Positions 8,830 through 18,069 of a stretch of 64,000 bases of DNA are shown piece by piece. Where the stretch lies: contig DASWCZ010000051.1 of the NCBI GenBank assembly GCA_036395755.1, positions 1-64,000 on the forward strand. The letters are read 5' to 3'. The stretch comes from Gp7-AA6 sp036395755 (GTDB lineage: Bacteria > Acidobacteriota > Thermoanaerobaculia > UBA5066 > Gp7-AA6). The notes beneath the pieces were generated by a model. It was not told the origin of the DNA, did no database searches, and saw only the letters and a list, made by a program, of their open reading frames with translations. Position numbers and translations under genes: made by a program. Each line of letters begins with the position of its first letter. Position 1 is the first letter of the stretch.

Positions 8830-10116
8830 ATGCGGGACTTCCTGGCCTCTCCGCCCGTTCGCTCCGTCTCCGGAGCCGTTCACGCCCCGCCGTCGAAGAG
8901 CGCGACGAACCGGGCGCTCGTCCTCGCGGCGCTTTCTTCCGAGCGGGTGGAGCTCGTTCGCCCGCTCGACTCGGACGACACGCGCGCTCTCACGCGCTGT
9001 CTCGAGGCGATGGGCGCCGTCGTCGACAGGACGCGCGCCGGCATCGCCGTCGGAGGACCGCTCGGCCGGACCGGGAACGCGGACGTCGTCCTCGACGCGG
9101 GAGCGTCCGGCACGGCCGCCCGATTCCTGGCGGCCCTCGCCTGCGCGGTTCCGGGGCACTACCTCCTGACCGGCTCGCCCCGCCTCCGGGAGCGCCCGAT
9201 GGGGGAGCTTCTCGCCGCGCTTCGCCTCGCCGGAGCCGAAGTGACGGAGGGCGGCATCGAAGGCTTTCTTCCGCTTTCGATCCGCGGCGGACGTCTCCGA
9301 CGGGCCTCCATCGAAGTCGACGCGTCCCGCTCGAGTCAGTTTCTTTCGGCGCTTCTTCTCGCCGGAGTCGCGGTCGACGGTGGCCTTTCGGTGCGCCCGG
9401 AAGGGCCGGTCGCCTCGGCCCCCTACGTCGAGACGACGCTCCGGACGCTCGCGGAGTTCGGCCACGCCGTCCGGCGCGGCACCTCCGGCGAGATCGAGGT
9501 CGAACGCGGGAATGTTGCCCTGCGCTCCTACGAAGTGCCGGGAGACTGGTCCTCCGTGCTTCCGTTCTTCGCGGCGACCGGGATCGCGGGAGGGGAAGTC
9601 TCGGTCACCGGTCTGCCCTGGCCTTCCCCCGACGCCGACGCTCTCGCCCTCGACGCGATCGAGTCGATGGGTGTCGCGACGGAGCGCAATGCCGTCGCAA
9701 TCCGGGCCCGGGCAGACCGGGGTTCTCTCGCCCCGGTCTCGGTTCCCGCGCGCGACTTTCCAGATGCGGTGCCGGTTCTCGCGGCGCTGGCGGCGTTCGC
9801 GGATGGGGAGAGCCGCTTTCTCGGAATCGGGCACCTCCGCCTGAAGGAGAGCGATCGCATCGCGGCGCTCGCAACGCTCGCGCAGGCGGCGGGCGCTCTC
9901 GGCGGCGAGCGGGCAGGGGAACTTTCGATCACCGGACCTCCCCGTCGCCGGAACGGAATCGTGCGGCTTCCGACGTTCGACGATCACCGGCTCGCGATGG
10001 CGGCGGCGCTTCTGTCGCTCGCCGTACCCGGAGCCTTGATCGAGAACCCGGGCTGCGTCGCGAAGTCGTACCCGGACTTCTTCCGTGATCTCGAGACAAT
10101 CCTTGTACGTGGATAG
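8830..10116 (+). CDS. aroA: 3-phosphoshikimate 1-carboxyvinyltransferase (EPSP synthase)
   Basis: This enzyme joins shikimate 3-phosphate and phosphoenolpyruvate to make EPSP in the chorismate pathway. The 428-residue length is normal. Family motifs appear in order: PPSKSATNRALVLAAL at the start, DAGASGTAARFL, PRLRERPMGEL, DASRSSQFLSALLL, LRLKESDRI and FDDHRLAMA near the end. The start is the ATG at 8830, 8 bases after the preceding stop; longer upstream frames run through lpxH in another frame. The 3' end overlaps the likely start of the sigma-54 regulator by about 32 bases. Confidence 0.95.
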   Translation: MRDFLASPPVRSVSGAVHAPPSKSATNRALVLAALSSERVELVRPLDSDDTRALTRCLEAMGAVVDRTRAGIAVGGPLGRTGNADVVLDAGASGTAARFLAALACAVPGHYLLTGSPRLRERPMGELLAALRLAGAEVTEGGIEGFLPLSIRGGRLRRASIEVDASRSSQFLSALLLAGVAVDGGLSVRPEGPVASAPYVETTLRTLAEFGHAVRRGTSGEIEVERGNVALRSYEVPGDWSSVLPFFAATGIAGGEVSVTGLPWPSPDADALALDAIESMGVATERNAVAIRARADRGSLAPVSVPARDFPDAVPVLAALAAFADGESRFLGIGHLRLKESDRIAALATLAQAAGALGGERAGELSITGPPRRRNGIVRLPTFDDHRLAMAAALLSLAVPGALIENPGCVAKSYPDFFRDLETILVRG

Positions 10117-11452
10117 CGCGGGCTCTCGGGGCGGCTCGGCAGCGGGGCCGCCTCTCGAGGTCCTGCGCGCCCTCCGCGACGCGGTGGCCGCGGCGGCGTC
10201 GGGAGGGGAGAAGCAAGCGCCGCTGTCCGCGCTCGGGCTCGAGGCGCTCTCGATCCTGGATGGCGAGGGCCGTGAGGTCGTTCGACTGGGCGAGCCGCAC
10301 GGCTGCGAGGTCGAGCGCCGCGCGCTCGACGCGGGTGGCGCGCGGTTCGAGCTGGCGCTCGCGCCGCCGGTCGGCGAAGAGGTCTTTGCTCCGATCGCCC
10401 TCCTTCTGGAGACGCTCCTCTACCGCGGGGACGGTTTCGATGCGCCTTCGGATTTCGCGGAGGGATGGCGCCGTGTCGGCGTGGTGACGACGGACGCCTC
10501 GATGAGCGAGCCCTTCCGGCGCCTCGTCCGGTTCGCTCCGCAGAACGTCACCGTTCTCGTGCTGGGCGAATCGGGAAGCGGCAAAGAGGCGGCTGCCCGC
10601 GCGGTCCACACGCTCTCGCCCCGATCGGGAGGTCCCTTCGTGTCGGTGAACGTTCCGGCGATTCCCGCGGCGCTCCTCGAGAGCGAGCTGTTCGGTCACG
10701 TGCGCGGGGCGTTCACGGGAGCGGAGCGGGACCGCCGGGGCCTGCTCGAGGAGGCATCGGGTGGAACGATCTTCTTCGACGAGATCGGCGACCTCGGCCT
10801 GTCGCTGCAGGCGAAGGTGCTACGCTCGCTCCAGGAGCGGGAGCTCCGGCGCGTCGGAGAGAACCGGGCGCGCGCCGTCGACGTCCGGGTCGTCTCCGCC
10901 ACATCGCGAGATCTCGTGAAGGAAGTCGAGGCGGGGCGCTTTCGGGAAGATCTCTACTACCGCCTCCACGTGGCGATCATCGCGCTGCCGCCTCTGAGAG
11001 ACCGCGGCCGTGACGCACTCCTCCTCGCCCGGCACTTCCTCGACCGCTTTGCGAAAGAGTTCGCGCGCGGCCCGCTGCGCCTGACGCCGGAAGCGCAGAA
11101 GCTCCTGCTGGCGCACCAGTGGCCCGGCAACGTCCGGGAGCTGCAGAACGCGATGTGCCAGGCGGCCGCGCTCGCGGAGTCGGGCGGAGCGGTCTCCTCG
11201 GAACTCCTCCCGGCCTCGATCCGACCGGGATTGCGGGCGGCAGGCGCCGCCGGCGACTATCGCTCGCGCATCGCCGCCCACCGCCGGCGGATCGTGCGGG
11301 AAGCCCTGGAACGGTCGGGCGGCAACCGCAGCCGCGCCGCCCGCGATCTCGGGCTCTCGCGGCAGGCGCTCCTCTACCTGATGAAGGGGCTCGCCGTCCC
11401 GAGTCCAAGGTCTCGCGTCGCGGGTCCGAAAGGAGTCCCGGCTCCAAAGTAG
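10085..11452 (+). CDS. Sigma-54-dependent transcriptional activator (no receiver domain)
   Basis: A 455-residue enhancer-binding protein. The AAA+ core has Walker A GESGSGKE (161-168), the sigma-54-contacting GAFTGA loop (208-213), Walker B TIFFDEIGDL (from 228) and an arginine-finger region FREDLYYRL. A Fis-type helix-turn-helix is at the C-terminus (SGGNRSRAARDLGLSRQAL). The first 130 residues are neither a receiver nor a clear GAF domain, so the signal is unknown. The start is probably GTG at 10085, inside the end of aroA; a later GTG at 10109 is possible. The TMTC-like gene starts 14 bases downstream. Targets are not visible. Confidence 0.88.
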   Translation: MISRQSLYVDSAGSRGGSAAGPPLEVLRALRDAVAAAASGGEKQAPLSALGLEALSILDGEGREVVRLGEPHGCEVERRALDAGGARFELALAPPVGEEVFAPIALLLETLLYRGDGFDAPSDFAEGWRRVGVVTTDASMSEPFRRLVRFAPQNVTVLVLGESGSGKEAAARAVHTLSPRSGGPFVSVNVPAIPAALLESELFGHVRGAFTGAERDRRGLLEEASGGTIFFDEIGDLGLSLQAKVLRSLQERELRRVGENRARAVDVRVVSATSRDLVKEVEAGRFREDLYYRLHVAIIALPPLRDRGRDALLLARHFLDRFAKEFARGPLRLTPEAQKLLLAHQWPGNVRELQNAMCQAAALAESGGAVSSELLPASIRPGLRAAGAAGDYRSRIAAHRRRIVREALERSGGNRSRAARDLGLSRQALLYLMKGLAVPSPRSRVAGPKGVPAPK

Positions 11453-11465
11453 AGTTCGCCGCCGG

Positions 11466-13598
11466 ATGGAGACCAACCACCGGCGTGCGGAACGGGCGCA
11501 TCGAACCGAGACTCTTCTCCTCCTCGCCGCGTGCCTCGTCTGTTACGCGAACGGGTTGACCGGCAATTTCACTTACGACGACAAAGCGATCATTCGGGAC
11601 GACGTCCGGATCCACGGGCCGGCCGGCATCGGGTCGATCTTCACGACGCCTTACTTCGGCGGCCCGCGCGGGCTCGGCACCGGGTACCGCCCGGTGCTCC
11701 TCGTCTCGTACGCGGTGCAGTGGTGGATCCACGACGGCGAAGCGCTCGGGTTTCACATCGCCAACGTGGCGCTCCACGCTCTCGTCACGATCCTCTTCGC
11801 CCGGTTCCTCGCCGGGCTCCAGGTGCCCGCCACCGCGGCCTTCGGAGCGGCGCTTCTCTTCGCGGTGCATCCGATTCACGTCGAGGCGGTGACGAGCCTC
11901 GTCGGCCGGGGCGAGACGCTCGCGGCGGCGTTCGTCTTCGGGTTTCTGCTGGCCGCGCTCGAGATCCGCCGCCGGGAGCGCGGCCGCATTCGTCTCATCG
12001 CGATTGCGCTCCTCTTTTACGCGCTCGGCGTCCTGGCGAAGGAGAGCGCCGCAGTGGCCCCGGCCCTGGCGTTTCTGGCTTTCTGCCGGCTCGAAGAGGG
12101 ATCCCTCCGGCGGAGGTTGGTCCGGGCGTTTCGCCTCGGTCTCCCGTTGTACGCCGGCTCCGCGGTGCTGCTCACGGCGAGCTTCCTTCTGCGGCGGTGG
12201 GTGCTCGGCGGATTCCTGAAGGCCCGGATCTTCCGGATCTTCGAGCTGGAGAACCCGCTTGCCCCGCTCCCGGCGGGCGAACGCGTGTCGAACGCCGCGG
12301 CCATCCTTCTGCGCTACGTCGGACGGCTGCTCGTCCCGCTGCGTCTCTCCGCCGACGAATCCGCCTGGTCGATCCCGGTCCGCCACGGGTTCGACGTCCC
12401 CGGGATCGCTGCGCTCTTTCTCCTCGCCGCTCTCCTGGTCGCGAGTGTGTTAAGGCTGCGCGATCAGCCCGAGATGTCGCTCGGGTTCCTCTTCTTCGCC
12501 GTCGCGTTCGCCCCGACGGTGAACCTGTTCTTCCCGATCGGCACGATCTTCGGGGAACGTCTCGCGTACCTTCCGTCGGCCGGCTTTGTGCTGGTGTTAG
12601 CGACGGCGATCCTCGGGAGGGCGCGGGGGGCGGCAGTGCTATCGCACCGGCGCGTCTGGCTCCTCTTCGCCGTCGCGCTCGCGTTCGCGGCTCGGACCGT
12701 CGTGCGAAATCCGGTCTGGAAGGACGACGAGACTCTCTTCACCGAGACGGTCCGAACCTCTCCCGAGAGCGCCAAGGCCCACTACAACCTCGGGTGGGTG
12801 TCGGCGGAGAAGGCTCGTCTTTCCGTCGCGCTCGAGGAGTATGCCCGCGCGACCCGGATCTATCCGAAGTTCTTCGACGCCTGGGCGGGCAAGGGCCTCG
12901 TGGAGCAGAGGCTCGGAAACCTGGCGGAAGCGGAGAAGTCGTTCCTCCAGTCGCTCGCGGTCGCGCCGACCTACGAGAACGGTTTTTTCCACCTGGGATT
13001 CGTGCGGGAGCTTCGCGAGGACTGGTCCGGCGCCGAGGGCGCCTATGCGGAAGGGCTCGCGAAGAATCCGAAGTCGACGGCGCTCGCCTACCGGCTGGCG
13101 ATCGTCCGCTCGCGCCTCGGTCGGCCGACCGCCGAAGCGGACTGGCGGCACGCGATCGCGCTCGCGAAGCACGGCGCCACGTTCCGCCTCGGCTACGCGC
13201 AATGGCTCTTCGACCGGGGAAGGATCACGGAAGCGCGTCGCGAGGCGCGGGAGGTCCTCCGCCGCCGTCCGCGGGACGTGACGGCTCTTCGGCTCCTCGC
13301 GGACACGAGCCGGCGCCGCGGCAAGAGGTTCGCCGAAGGGATCGCGGCCGAGGCGATCTTTCGCCTGACGCGTTCGCCGGCCGACTTCGATCGGCTCCTT
13401 TCGATCGCGACCCGGGATTCGTCGTATCGATCCCGGTTTGCGGCGGTCGAGAAGTCGCTCAGAGCTCTCGAATCCGAGCCTGCCGGGCATCCCGGCGGTG
13501 ACGCTTTCTCCGTCGAGCCCGCTCGGCCACGCGCGGATGCCGGCGGTGGTAGACCCCGAGCACGGCGCGAACGACGAAGTAGGCCGCCAGGCCGATGA
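11466..13598 (+). CDS. TMTC-like multi-pass membrane protein with C-terminal TPRs
   Basis: A 710-residue protein. The N-terminal half is a GT-C-like membrane region. Luminal-loop motifs resemble the TMTC/ArnT-like group: NFTYDDKAIIRDD early (with the DD pair expected for GT-C catalysis), YRPVLLVSY, FHIANVALHAL, FAVHPIHVEAV and LAKESAAVAPAL. The second half (about 425-640) has TPRs (AHYNLGWVSAEKARLSVALEEY and later units). By analogy it may transfer mannose or another sugar from a lipid donor to exported proteins; that is inference. The last 46 residues are Arg/Pro/Gly-rich and lie opposite the DUF2062 gene, so the true end may once have been earlier. Confidence 0.75.
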   Translation: METNHRRAERAHRTETLLLLAACLVCYANGLTGNFTYDDKAIIRDDVRIHGPAGIGSIFTTPYFGGPRGLGTGYRPVLLVSYAVQWWIHDGEALGFHIANVALHALVTILFARFLAGLQVPATAAFGAALLFAVHPIHVEAVTSLVGRGETLAAAFVFGFLLAALEIRRRERGRIRLIAIALLFYALGVLAKESAAVAPALAFLAFCRLEEGSLRRRLVRAFRLGLPLYAGSAVLLTASFLLRRWVLGGFLKARIFRIFELENPLAPLPAGERVSNAAAILLRYVGRLLVPLRLSADESAWSIPVRHGFDVPGIAALFLLAALLVASVLRLRDQPEMSLGFLFFAVAFAPTVNLFFPIGTIFGERLAYLPSAGFVLVLATAILGRARGAAVLSHRRVWLLFAVALAFAARTVVRNPVWKDDETLFTETVRTSPESAKAHYNLGWVSAEKARLSVALEEYARATRIYPKFFDAWAGKGLVEQRLGNLAEAEKSFLQSLAVAPTYENGFFHLGFVRELREDWSGAEGAYAEGLAKNPKSTALAYRLAIVRSRLGRPTAEADWRHAIALAKHGATFRLGYAQWLFDRGRITEARREAREVLRRRPRDVTALRLLADTSRRRGKRFAEGIAAEAIFRLTRSPADFDRLLSIATRDSSYRSRFAAVEKSLRALESEPAGHPGGDAFSVEPARPRADAGGGRPRARRERRSRPPGR

Positions 13599-14046
13599 GA
13601 GTCGCCAGGACGAGCGTCCCCACGAGGAAGGAAAGGAGTCGAGGTCGCAGAGCGGTTCCCGTGAACGCGTGCCAGAAATCGCGGTGGAGCAGCCGATCCC
13701 ACGGCAGGTCGGGAACTCTCCGGCGGGAGTACCGGAGAAGCTTGCGGCCGAGCGCGTACCCGGCGGCGTACACGGGCGGGAGCGTCCACGGGTTTCCGAC
13801 GAACTGACCGAGCAACGCGTCGATTCGGTTCAGTCGAAAGAGGAATGCGAGCCCGATCGCGATCAGAAAATGGACTCCGAGGAACGGCGAGAACCCGACG
13901 CCGATACCGAGCGCGATCGCGGCGGCGACCCGTTCCGGGGATTCCTCCCGCCCGAGCAGATCCGCGAGCAGGACCTTCAACCTCCGCGAAAGCTTCAAGG
14001 GATGGAGGCGTCGCCGCCGGAATGCGCGCGGAGTCTGCCAGTTCAT
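13459..14046 (-). CDS. DUF2062 membrane protein
   Basis: A 195-residue protein with the DUF2062 signature. A basic N-terminus is followed by ESPERVAAAIALGIGVGFSPF, HFLIAIGLAFLFRLNR, FVGNPWTLPPVYAAGYALG and a final helix LVGTLVLATLIGLAAYFVV. The start is the ATG at 14046, which overlaps the thiL stop as ATGA; an in-frame extension into thiL lacks family features. The Arg/His-rich C-terminus runs 140 bases antisense to the end of the TMTC-like gene. DUF2062 proteins often sit beside membrane lipid or glycan genes; function unknown. Confidence 0.85.
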   Translation of the reverse strand: MNWQTPRAFRRRRLHPLKLSRRLKVLLADLLGREESPERVAAAIALGIGVGFSPFLGVHFLIAIGLAFLFRLNRIDALLGQFVGNPWTLPPVYAAGYALGRKLLRYSRRRVPDLPWDRLLHRDFWHAFTGTALRPRLLSFLVGTLVLATLIGLAAYFVVRAVLGVYHRRHPRVAERARRRKRHRRDARQARIREL

Positions 14047-15065
14047 CGCGGGACTCCGAAATGATCGTAACCGAGCTCGTCGATCGGCCGCAGTCCCCGT
14101 TCGTCCTCGAGGAAGGCCCCGGCGCCCGATTCCACGCGGCCGATGCGGCGAACGGGAACGCCCCACTCGGGCGGGGGGTCCGCGAATCGACCGGTCTTGC
14201 CGGCGGAAACGGTGAAGAGGAGCTCGTAGTCGTCCCCGCCCCCGACCGCCATCTCGACCGGATCGCGTCCGGCGAGACGCGCAAAGGCGAGGAGAGCGGG
14301 GGAGAGCGGAAGGCTATCGCTCTCGATCACCAGCCGGACTCCGGAAGCGCGAGCGAGGCGCCCCGCGTCGGTGCCCACGCCATCAGAGACGTCGATCGCC
14401 GCGGTCGCCAGGTCCTGGGAAGCGAGCCCTCGACCGAGCGGCAGCCGCGGCTCCGGATCGCGATACGCGGCGAGAAGAGCGGTTTCGTCCATGGGAGCGA
14501 GGGCTTCCGGCGTCCAGTCGCCTGCCCTCGACGTCGGTTCGACGCCGGCGCGCGCGCGAGCGATCGCGAGTCCCGCGGCGGCGTCTCCCGGCCAGCCGGA
14601 CAGGAAGATGCCGTCGCCGGGCTGCGCTCCGGAGCGTTTGAGGACTTCGCCGGACGGGCGGCCCCAGATCGCCGTCGAGAGAAAAACTTCCGCGGCTCGC
14701 GAGAGGTCGCCTCCCGCGAGACGCGCGCCGAATTCCCGGGCGCGCTTCGCCGCGGCGAGAGCGAGAACGAGAGGGAGATCTTCCCGCGCGGAATCGGGGA
14801 ACCCGATCGTCAGGAGAAAGAACTCCGGCCACGCACCCATGGCGGCGAGGTCGGAGAGGCCGACCGACACGGCGCGCCGGCCGAGTCGCTTCGGGTCCTC
14901 TCCGGGCAGGAAGTCGACGTCTTCGACGAGCGTGTCGGTCGAGACGATGAGCGGTCCGGCCGCGCATTGCACGACCGCGGCGTCGTCGCCGGGACCGAGC
15001 AGGAGCGCTTCGTCGGACGGGAGCGCGGCGCGGAGACGCTCGACGAAGCGATCCTCGGCCCTCAT
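14043..15065 (-). CDS. thiL: Thiamine-monophosphate kinase
   Basis: ThiL phosphorylates thiamine monophosphate to thiamine diphosphate using ATP. The 340-residue protein shows the family pattern: GPGDDAAVV near residue 25, STDTLVEDVDF, the AVSVGLSDLAAMGA helix, GGDLSRA, AIDVSDGVGTDAGRLA and GGGDDYELLFT. It lies between lon and the DUF2062 gene, 9 bases from the lon stop and overlapping the next gene as ATGA. Confidence 0.93.
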   Translation of the reverse strand: MRAEDRFVERLRAALPSDEALLLGPGDDAAVVQCAAGPLIVSTDTLVEDVDFLPGEDPKRLGRRAVSVGLSDLAAMGAWPEFFLLTIGFPDSAREDLPLVLALAAAKRAREFGARLAGGDLSRAAEVFLSTAIWGRPSGEVLKRSGAQPGDGIFLSGWPGDAAAGLAIARARAGVEPTSRAGDWTPEALAPMDETALLAAYRDPEPRLPLGRGLASQDLATAAIDVSDGVGTDAGRLARASGVRLVIESDSLPLSPALLAFARLAGRDPVEMAVGGGDDYELLFTVSAGKTGRFADPPPEWGVPVRRIGRVESGAGAFLEDERGLRPIDELGYDHFGVPR

Positions 15066-15074
15066 GGGCCGGGA

Positions 15075-17585
15075 TTATGACGAAGACTTACGTCGGGCCC
15101 GCGCGACCGGTTGCGGGGGGCGCGCCGGCGGCTCTTCCGGCTGAACGGGAATCTCTCGTCCCTCGGGGACGGGCGGTGGGCCGGTGCGCTCCGCCTCCGG
15201 TTCGACGGACTCGGGCTCGAACGGCAGGAGCGCGATCGCGAGGACCTCTTCCACGTTTTCGACGTACCGGAAGGTCATGCCGTGGAGAACTCGCGAGCTC
15301 GTCTGGAGCACGTCGCGGCGGTTCAGCTTCGGCAGGATGACCGTCGTGAACTTCGCCTGCCGCGCCGCCAGCACCTTCTCCTTGACTCCCCCGATCGGAA
15401 GGACTTCGCCGCGCAGCGTGATCTCGCCGGTCATCGCCACGTCGCGCCGGACCTTCCGGTGGGTAAACGCCGAGATCATCGCCGCCGCCATGGTAATTCC
15501 GGCGGAGGGGCCGTCCTTCGGGATCGAGCCTTCCGGGACGTGGACGTGGACGTCGTGCGTTTCGAAGAAGTCCGCCGGGATCCCGAGGTCGCCGCCGTGC
15601 GCGCGCGCGTACGACATCGCCGCCTGTGCCGACTCTTTCATGACGTCGCCGAGCTGACCCGTCAACCGGAGCCCGCCCTTTCCGCGCACCGCGAGGGCCT
15701 CGACGAAGAGGATGTCGCCGCCGACCGAGGTCCACGCGAGGCCGGTGGCGACGCCCACCTGGTCCTTCTTCAGGAGCTCGTCGGAGAAGTGTTTGATTGC
15801 GCCGAGCATTTTCTCGACGGACGCCGCCGTGATTCGATAACGCCGAGTTTTCCCCTTCGCGACGGCCACCGCGACTTTCCGGCAGATGGCGCCGATCTCG
15901 CGCTCCAGATTGCGCAGCCCCGCCTCGCGCGTGTACGCCTCGATGATCTTCCGTACTCCGCCGTCGGTGAACTCAATGTTCACCTCGGTGACTCCATTCT
16001 CGTCCATCTGTTTCGGGATCAGGTGTCGCCTGGCGATCGCGAGCTTTTCCTCGAGGGTGTACCCGGAGAGCCGGATGATCTCCATCCGGTCGAGGAAAGC
16101 GGGCTGGATCGGGTCGAGGATGTTCGCCGTCGCGATGAAGAGAACGCGAGAAAGGTCATACGTCACCCCGAGGTAGTGATCGCGGAAGGAAAAGTTCTGC
16201 TCCGGGTCGAGGACCTCGAGGAGCGCCGAGCTCGGATCTCCCCGGTAGTCCGCTCCGATCTTGTCGATCTCGTCGAGCATGAACACCGGATTCGACGTCC
16301 CGGCCTGGTGGATTCCCTGGATGATGCGTCCGGGCATCGCGCCGACGTACGTGCGGCGGTGTCCGCGGATCTCCGCCTCGTCGCGCACGCCGCCGAGTGA
16401 GAGGCGAACGAACTTTCGGTCGAGCGCCCGCGCGATCGATCGGCCGAGAGAAGTCTTTCCAACGCCCGGAGGTCCCACGAAGCAGAGGATCGGCCCCTTC
16501 AACGTCTTCTTCAACGCGTGGACCGCCAGGAACTCCACGATCCGCTCCTTGACCTTCTCGATGTCGTAGTGGTCCTCGTCCAGGATTTTCCGGGAGCGGT
16601 CGATGTCGCCGGCGTCCTCGGAAAAAGTCCCCCACGGCAACCCGGTCATCCAGTCGAGATAGGTCCGGATGATCGCGGTCTCGGCGGAATCGGGATGGCT
16701 CCTCTCGAGCCGCTTGATCTGTTTCTCGATCTCGGCGGCGGCCTCGGCGGTGATCTTTTTCTCCGCGACGATTCGCCGATACCCTTCGAGCTCCTCGGAC
16801 AGCTCCTCGCCTTCACCGAGCTCCTGCTGGATCGCGCGCAGCTGCTGGCGGAGGTAGTACTCCCGCTGCGAACGGTCCATCTCGCCCCGCGCCTGCGTCG
16901 AGATCTCCTGCTGCATCGAGAGCACCGTGATCTCGCGCGCGAGGTTCTCGTTGACGAGCCGGAGCCGCTCGATCGGGTCGGTCGACTCGAGGATCCGCTG
17001 CGCGTCCTCGAGCTTCAATTCCAGGTTCGAGGCCGCCAGATCGGCGAGCCGCGCGGGGTCGGAGAGGTTCGCCGCGATCACCATCACCTCGGGCGAGATG
17101 CTCTTGCCGAGCGTCACGGACTTCTCGAGGTTCTGCTTCACGCTCCGCACGAGTGCTTCGTGCTCGGGAGGGATCTCCTTCCCGGGCTCCGACTCCTCCA
17201 GGCGCGTGATCTTCACCTTCAGGTAAGGCTCTTCCGAGAGAACCGAGTCGATCCGCGCGCGCGTGACGCCCTGGACGAGCAGGCGGGTGCGACCGTCCGG
17301 GAGCTTCAACATCCGCATGATCGCCGCGACGGTTCCGACGGTATGCAGGTCCGGCAGCCGGGGCATCTCGGTCTGCGCGCTCCTCTGCGCGACCAGCATG
17401 ATGATCCGCTGCTCGGCGAGGGCGGCGTCGACGGCGTTGATCGATTTCTCTCGCGATACGGAGAGCGGCAGGATGATGTACGGGAAGACGACCACGTCTT
17501 TCAGAGGCAGGACGGGGAGGATGTCGGGAATCGGGAGGTCGGTCTCGCGCTCGGCGACCTCGCCTTTTTCTTCGAGATCCACCAC
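15075..17585 (-). CDS. lon: ATP-dependent Lon protease
   Basis: The full-length 836-residue LonA protease degrades misfolded and regulatory proteins in the cytoplasm. The N-terminal substrate domain (about 22-215) starts with LPVLPLKDVVVFP, and a coiled linker (about 225-300) follows. The AAA+ domain has Walker A GPPGVGKTS (371-379) and Walker B VFMLDEIDK (434-442). The protease domain has catalytic S694 (KDGPSAGIT) and K735 (GGVKEKVLAA). The last 50 residues are a Pro/Glu-rich tail. The small heat-shock gene lies three bases upstream on the same strand, so the two may respond together to protein stress; no heat-shock operator was recognised. Confidence 0.97.
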   Translation of the reverse strand: MVDLEEKGEVAERETDLPIPDILPVLPLKDVVVFPYIILPLSVSREKSINAVDAALAEQRIIMLVAQRSAQTEMPRLPDLHTVGTVAAIMRMLKLPDGRTRLLVQGVTRARIDSVLSEEPYLKVKITRLEESEPGKEIPPEHEALVRSVKQNLEKSVTLGKSISPEVMVIAANLSDPARLADLAASNLELKLEDAQRILESTDPIERLRLVNENLAREITVLSMQQEISTQARGEMDRSQREYYLRQQLRAIQQELGEGEELSEELEGYRRIVAEKKITAEAAAEIEKQIKRLERSHPDSAETAIIRTYLDWMTGLPWGTFSEDAGDIDRSRKILDEDHYDIEKVKERIVEFLAVHALKKTLKGPILCFVGPPGVGKTSLGRSIARALDRKFVRLSLGGVRDEAEIRGHRRTYVGAMPGRIIQGIHQAGTSNPVFMLDEIDKIGADYRGDPSSALLEVLDPEQNFSFRDHYLGVTYDLSRVLFIATANILDPIQPAFLDRMEIIRLSGYTLEEKLAIARRHLIPKQMDENGVTEVNIEFTDGGVRKIIEAYTREAGLRNLEREIGAICRKVAVAVAKGKTRRYRITAASVEKMLGAIKHFSDELLKKDQVGVATGLAWTSVGGDILFVEALAVRGKGGLRLTGQLGDVMKESAQAAMSYARAHGGDLGIPADFFETHDVHVHVPEGSIPKDGPSAGITMAAAMISAFTHRKVRRDVAMTGEITLRGEVLPIGGVKEKVLAARQAKFTTVILPKLNRRDVLQTSSRVLHGMTFRYVENVEEVLAIALLPFEPESVEPEAERTGPPPVPEGREIPVQPEEPPARPPQPVARARRKSSS

Positions 17586-17588
17586 GGT

Positions 17589-18053
17589 TTAGCTTTCCTC
17601 CTCGCTCTTGACCAGGATCTCGTGCTCCTTTTCGCGCAGGTCGGGGACGCGGGGCAGCACGATTTCGAGCAGCCCCCGGGAGAGCCGGGTCTTCGCCTGC
17701 CGGGAGTTGACCGGCCTCGGCAGAGGCACCGACTTCACGAAAGAGCCGAAGTAGCGCTCCATGCAGAAGAAGCGGATGCCCTCACGCGGCCGCTTCTTGC
17801 CCCTCTTGGTCCCGCGCACCGTCACCACGCGTCCGCGGACGCTCACTTTCACGTCCGCGGCCTCGACGCCCGGGAGCTCGAAGAGAACACGGATTCTCTC
17901 GCCGTCGTCGACGATGTCGACGCTCGGATCCCAGGCCGACGCCGGCGAGACCACCGGGTTGTTGCTTTCGACGAAGAGGGAAAAGAGCCGATTGACCTCG
18001 CGTTGAAGGCGGGAAAGTTCGACCATCGGTCCGAAGAATCTCAATCGCCGCAT
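17589..18053 (-). CDS. Small heat-shock protein (Hsp20/alpha-crystallin)
   Basis: A 154-residue chaperone of the alpha-crystallin family. The N-terminus has an LQREVNRLFSLF helix. The crystallin domain runs from about residue 45 (DPSVDIVDDGERIRVLFELPGV) to about 140. It includes the VKVSVRGRVVTVRGTK strands and a shortened C-terminal GLLEIVLPRVP in place of the usual GVLTVTLPK. The start may instead be the ATG at 18026 (MVELSRLQREV), which matches family length better; neither start has a strong ribosome site. It is directly followed by lon. Confidence 0.9.
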   Translation of the reverse strand: MRRLRFFGPMVELSRLQREVNRLFSLFVESNNPVVSPASAWDPSVDIVDDGERIRVLFELPGVEAADVKVSVRGRVVTVRGTKRGKKRPREGIRFFCMERYFGSFVKSVPLPRPVNSRQAKTRLSRGLLEIVLPRVPDLREKEHEILVKSEEES

Positions 18054-18069
18054 CGCTCGAAAGTCGAGC

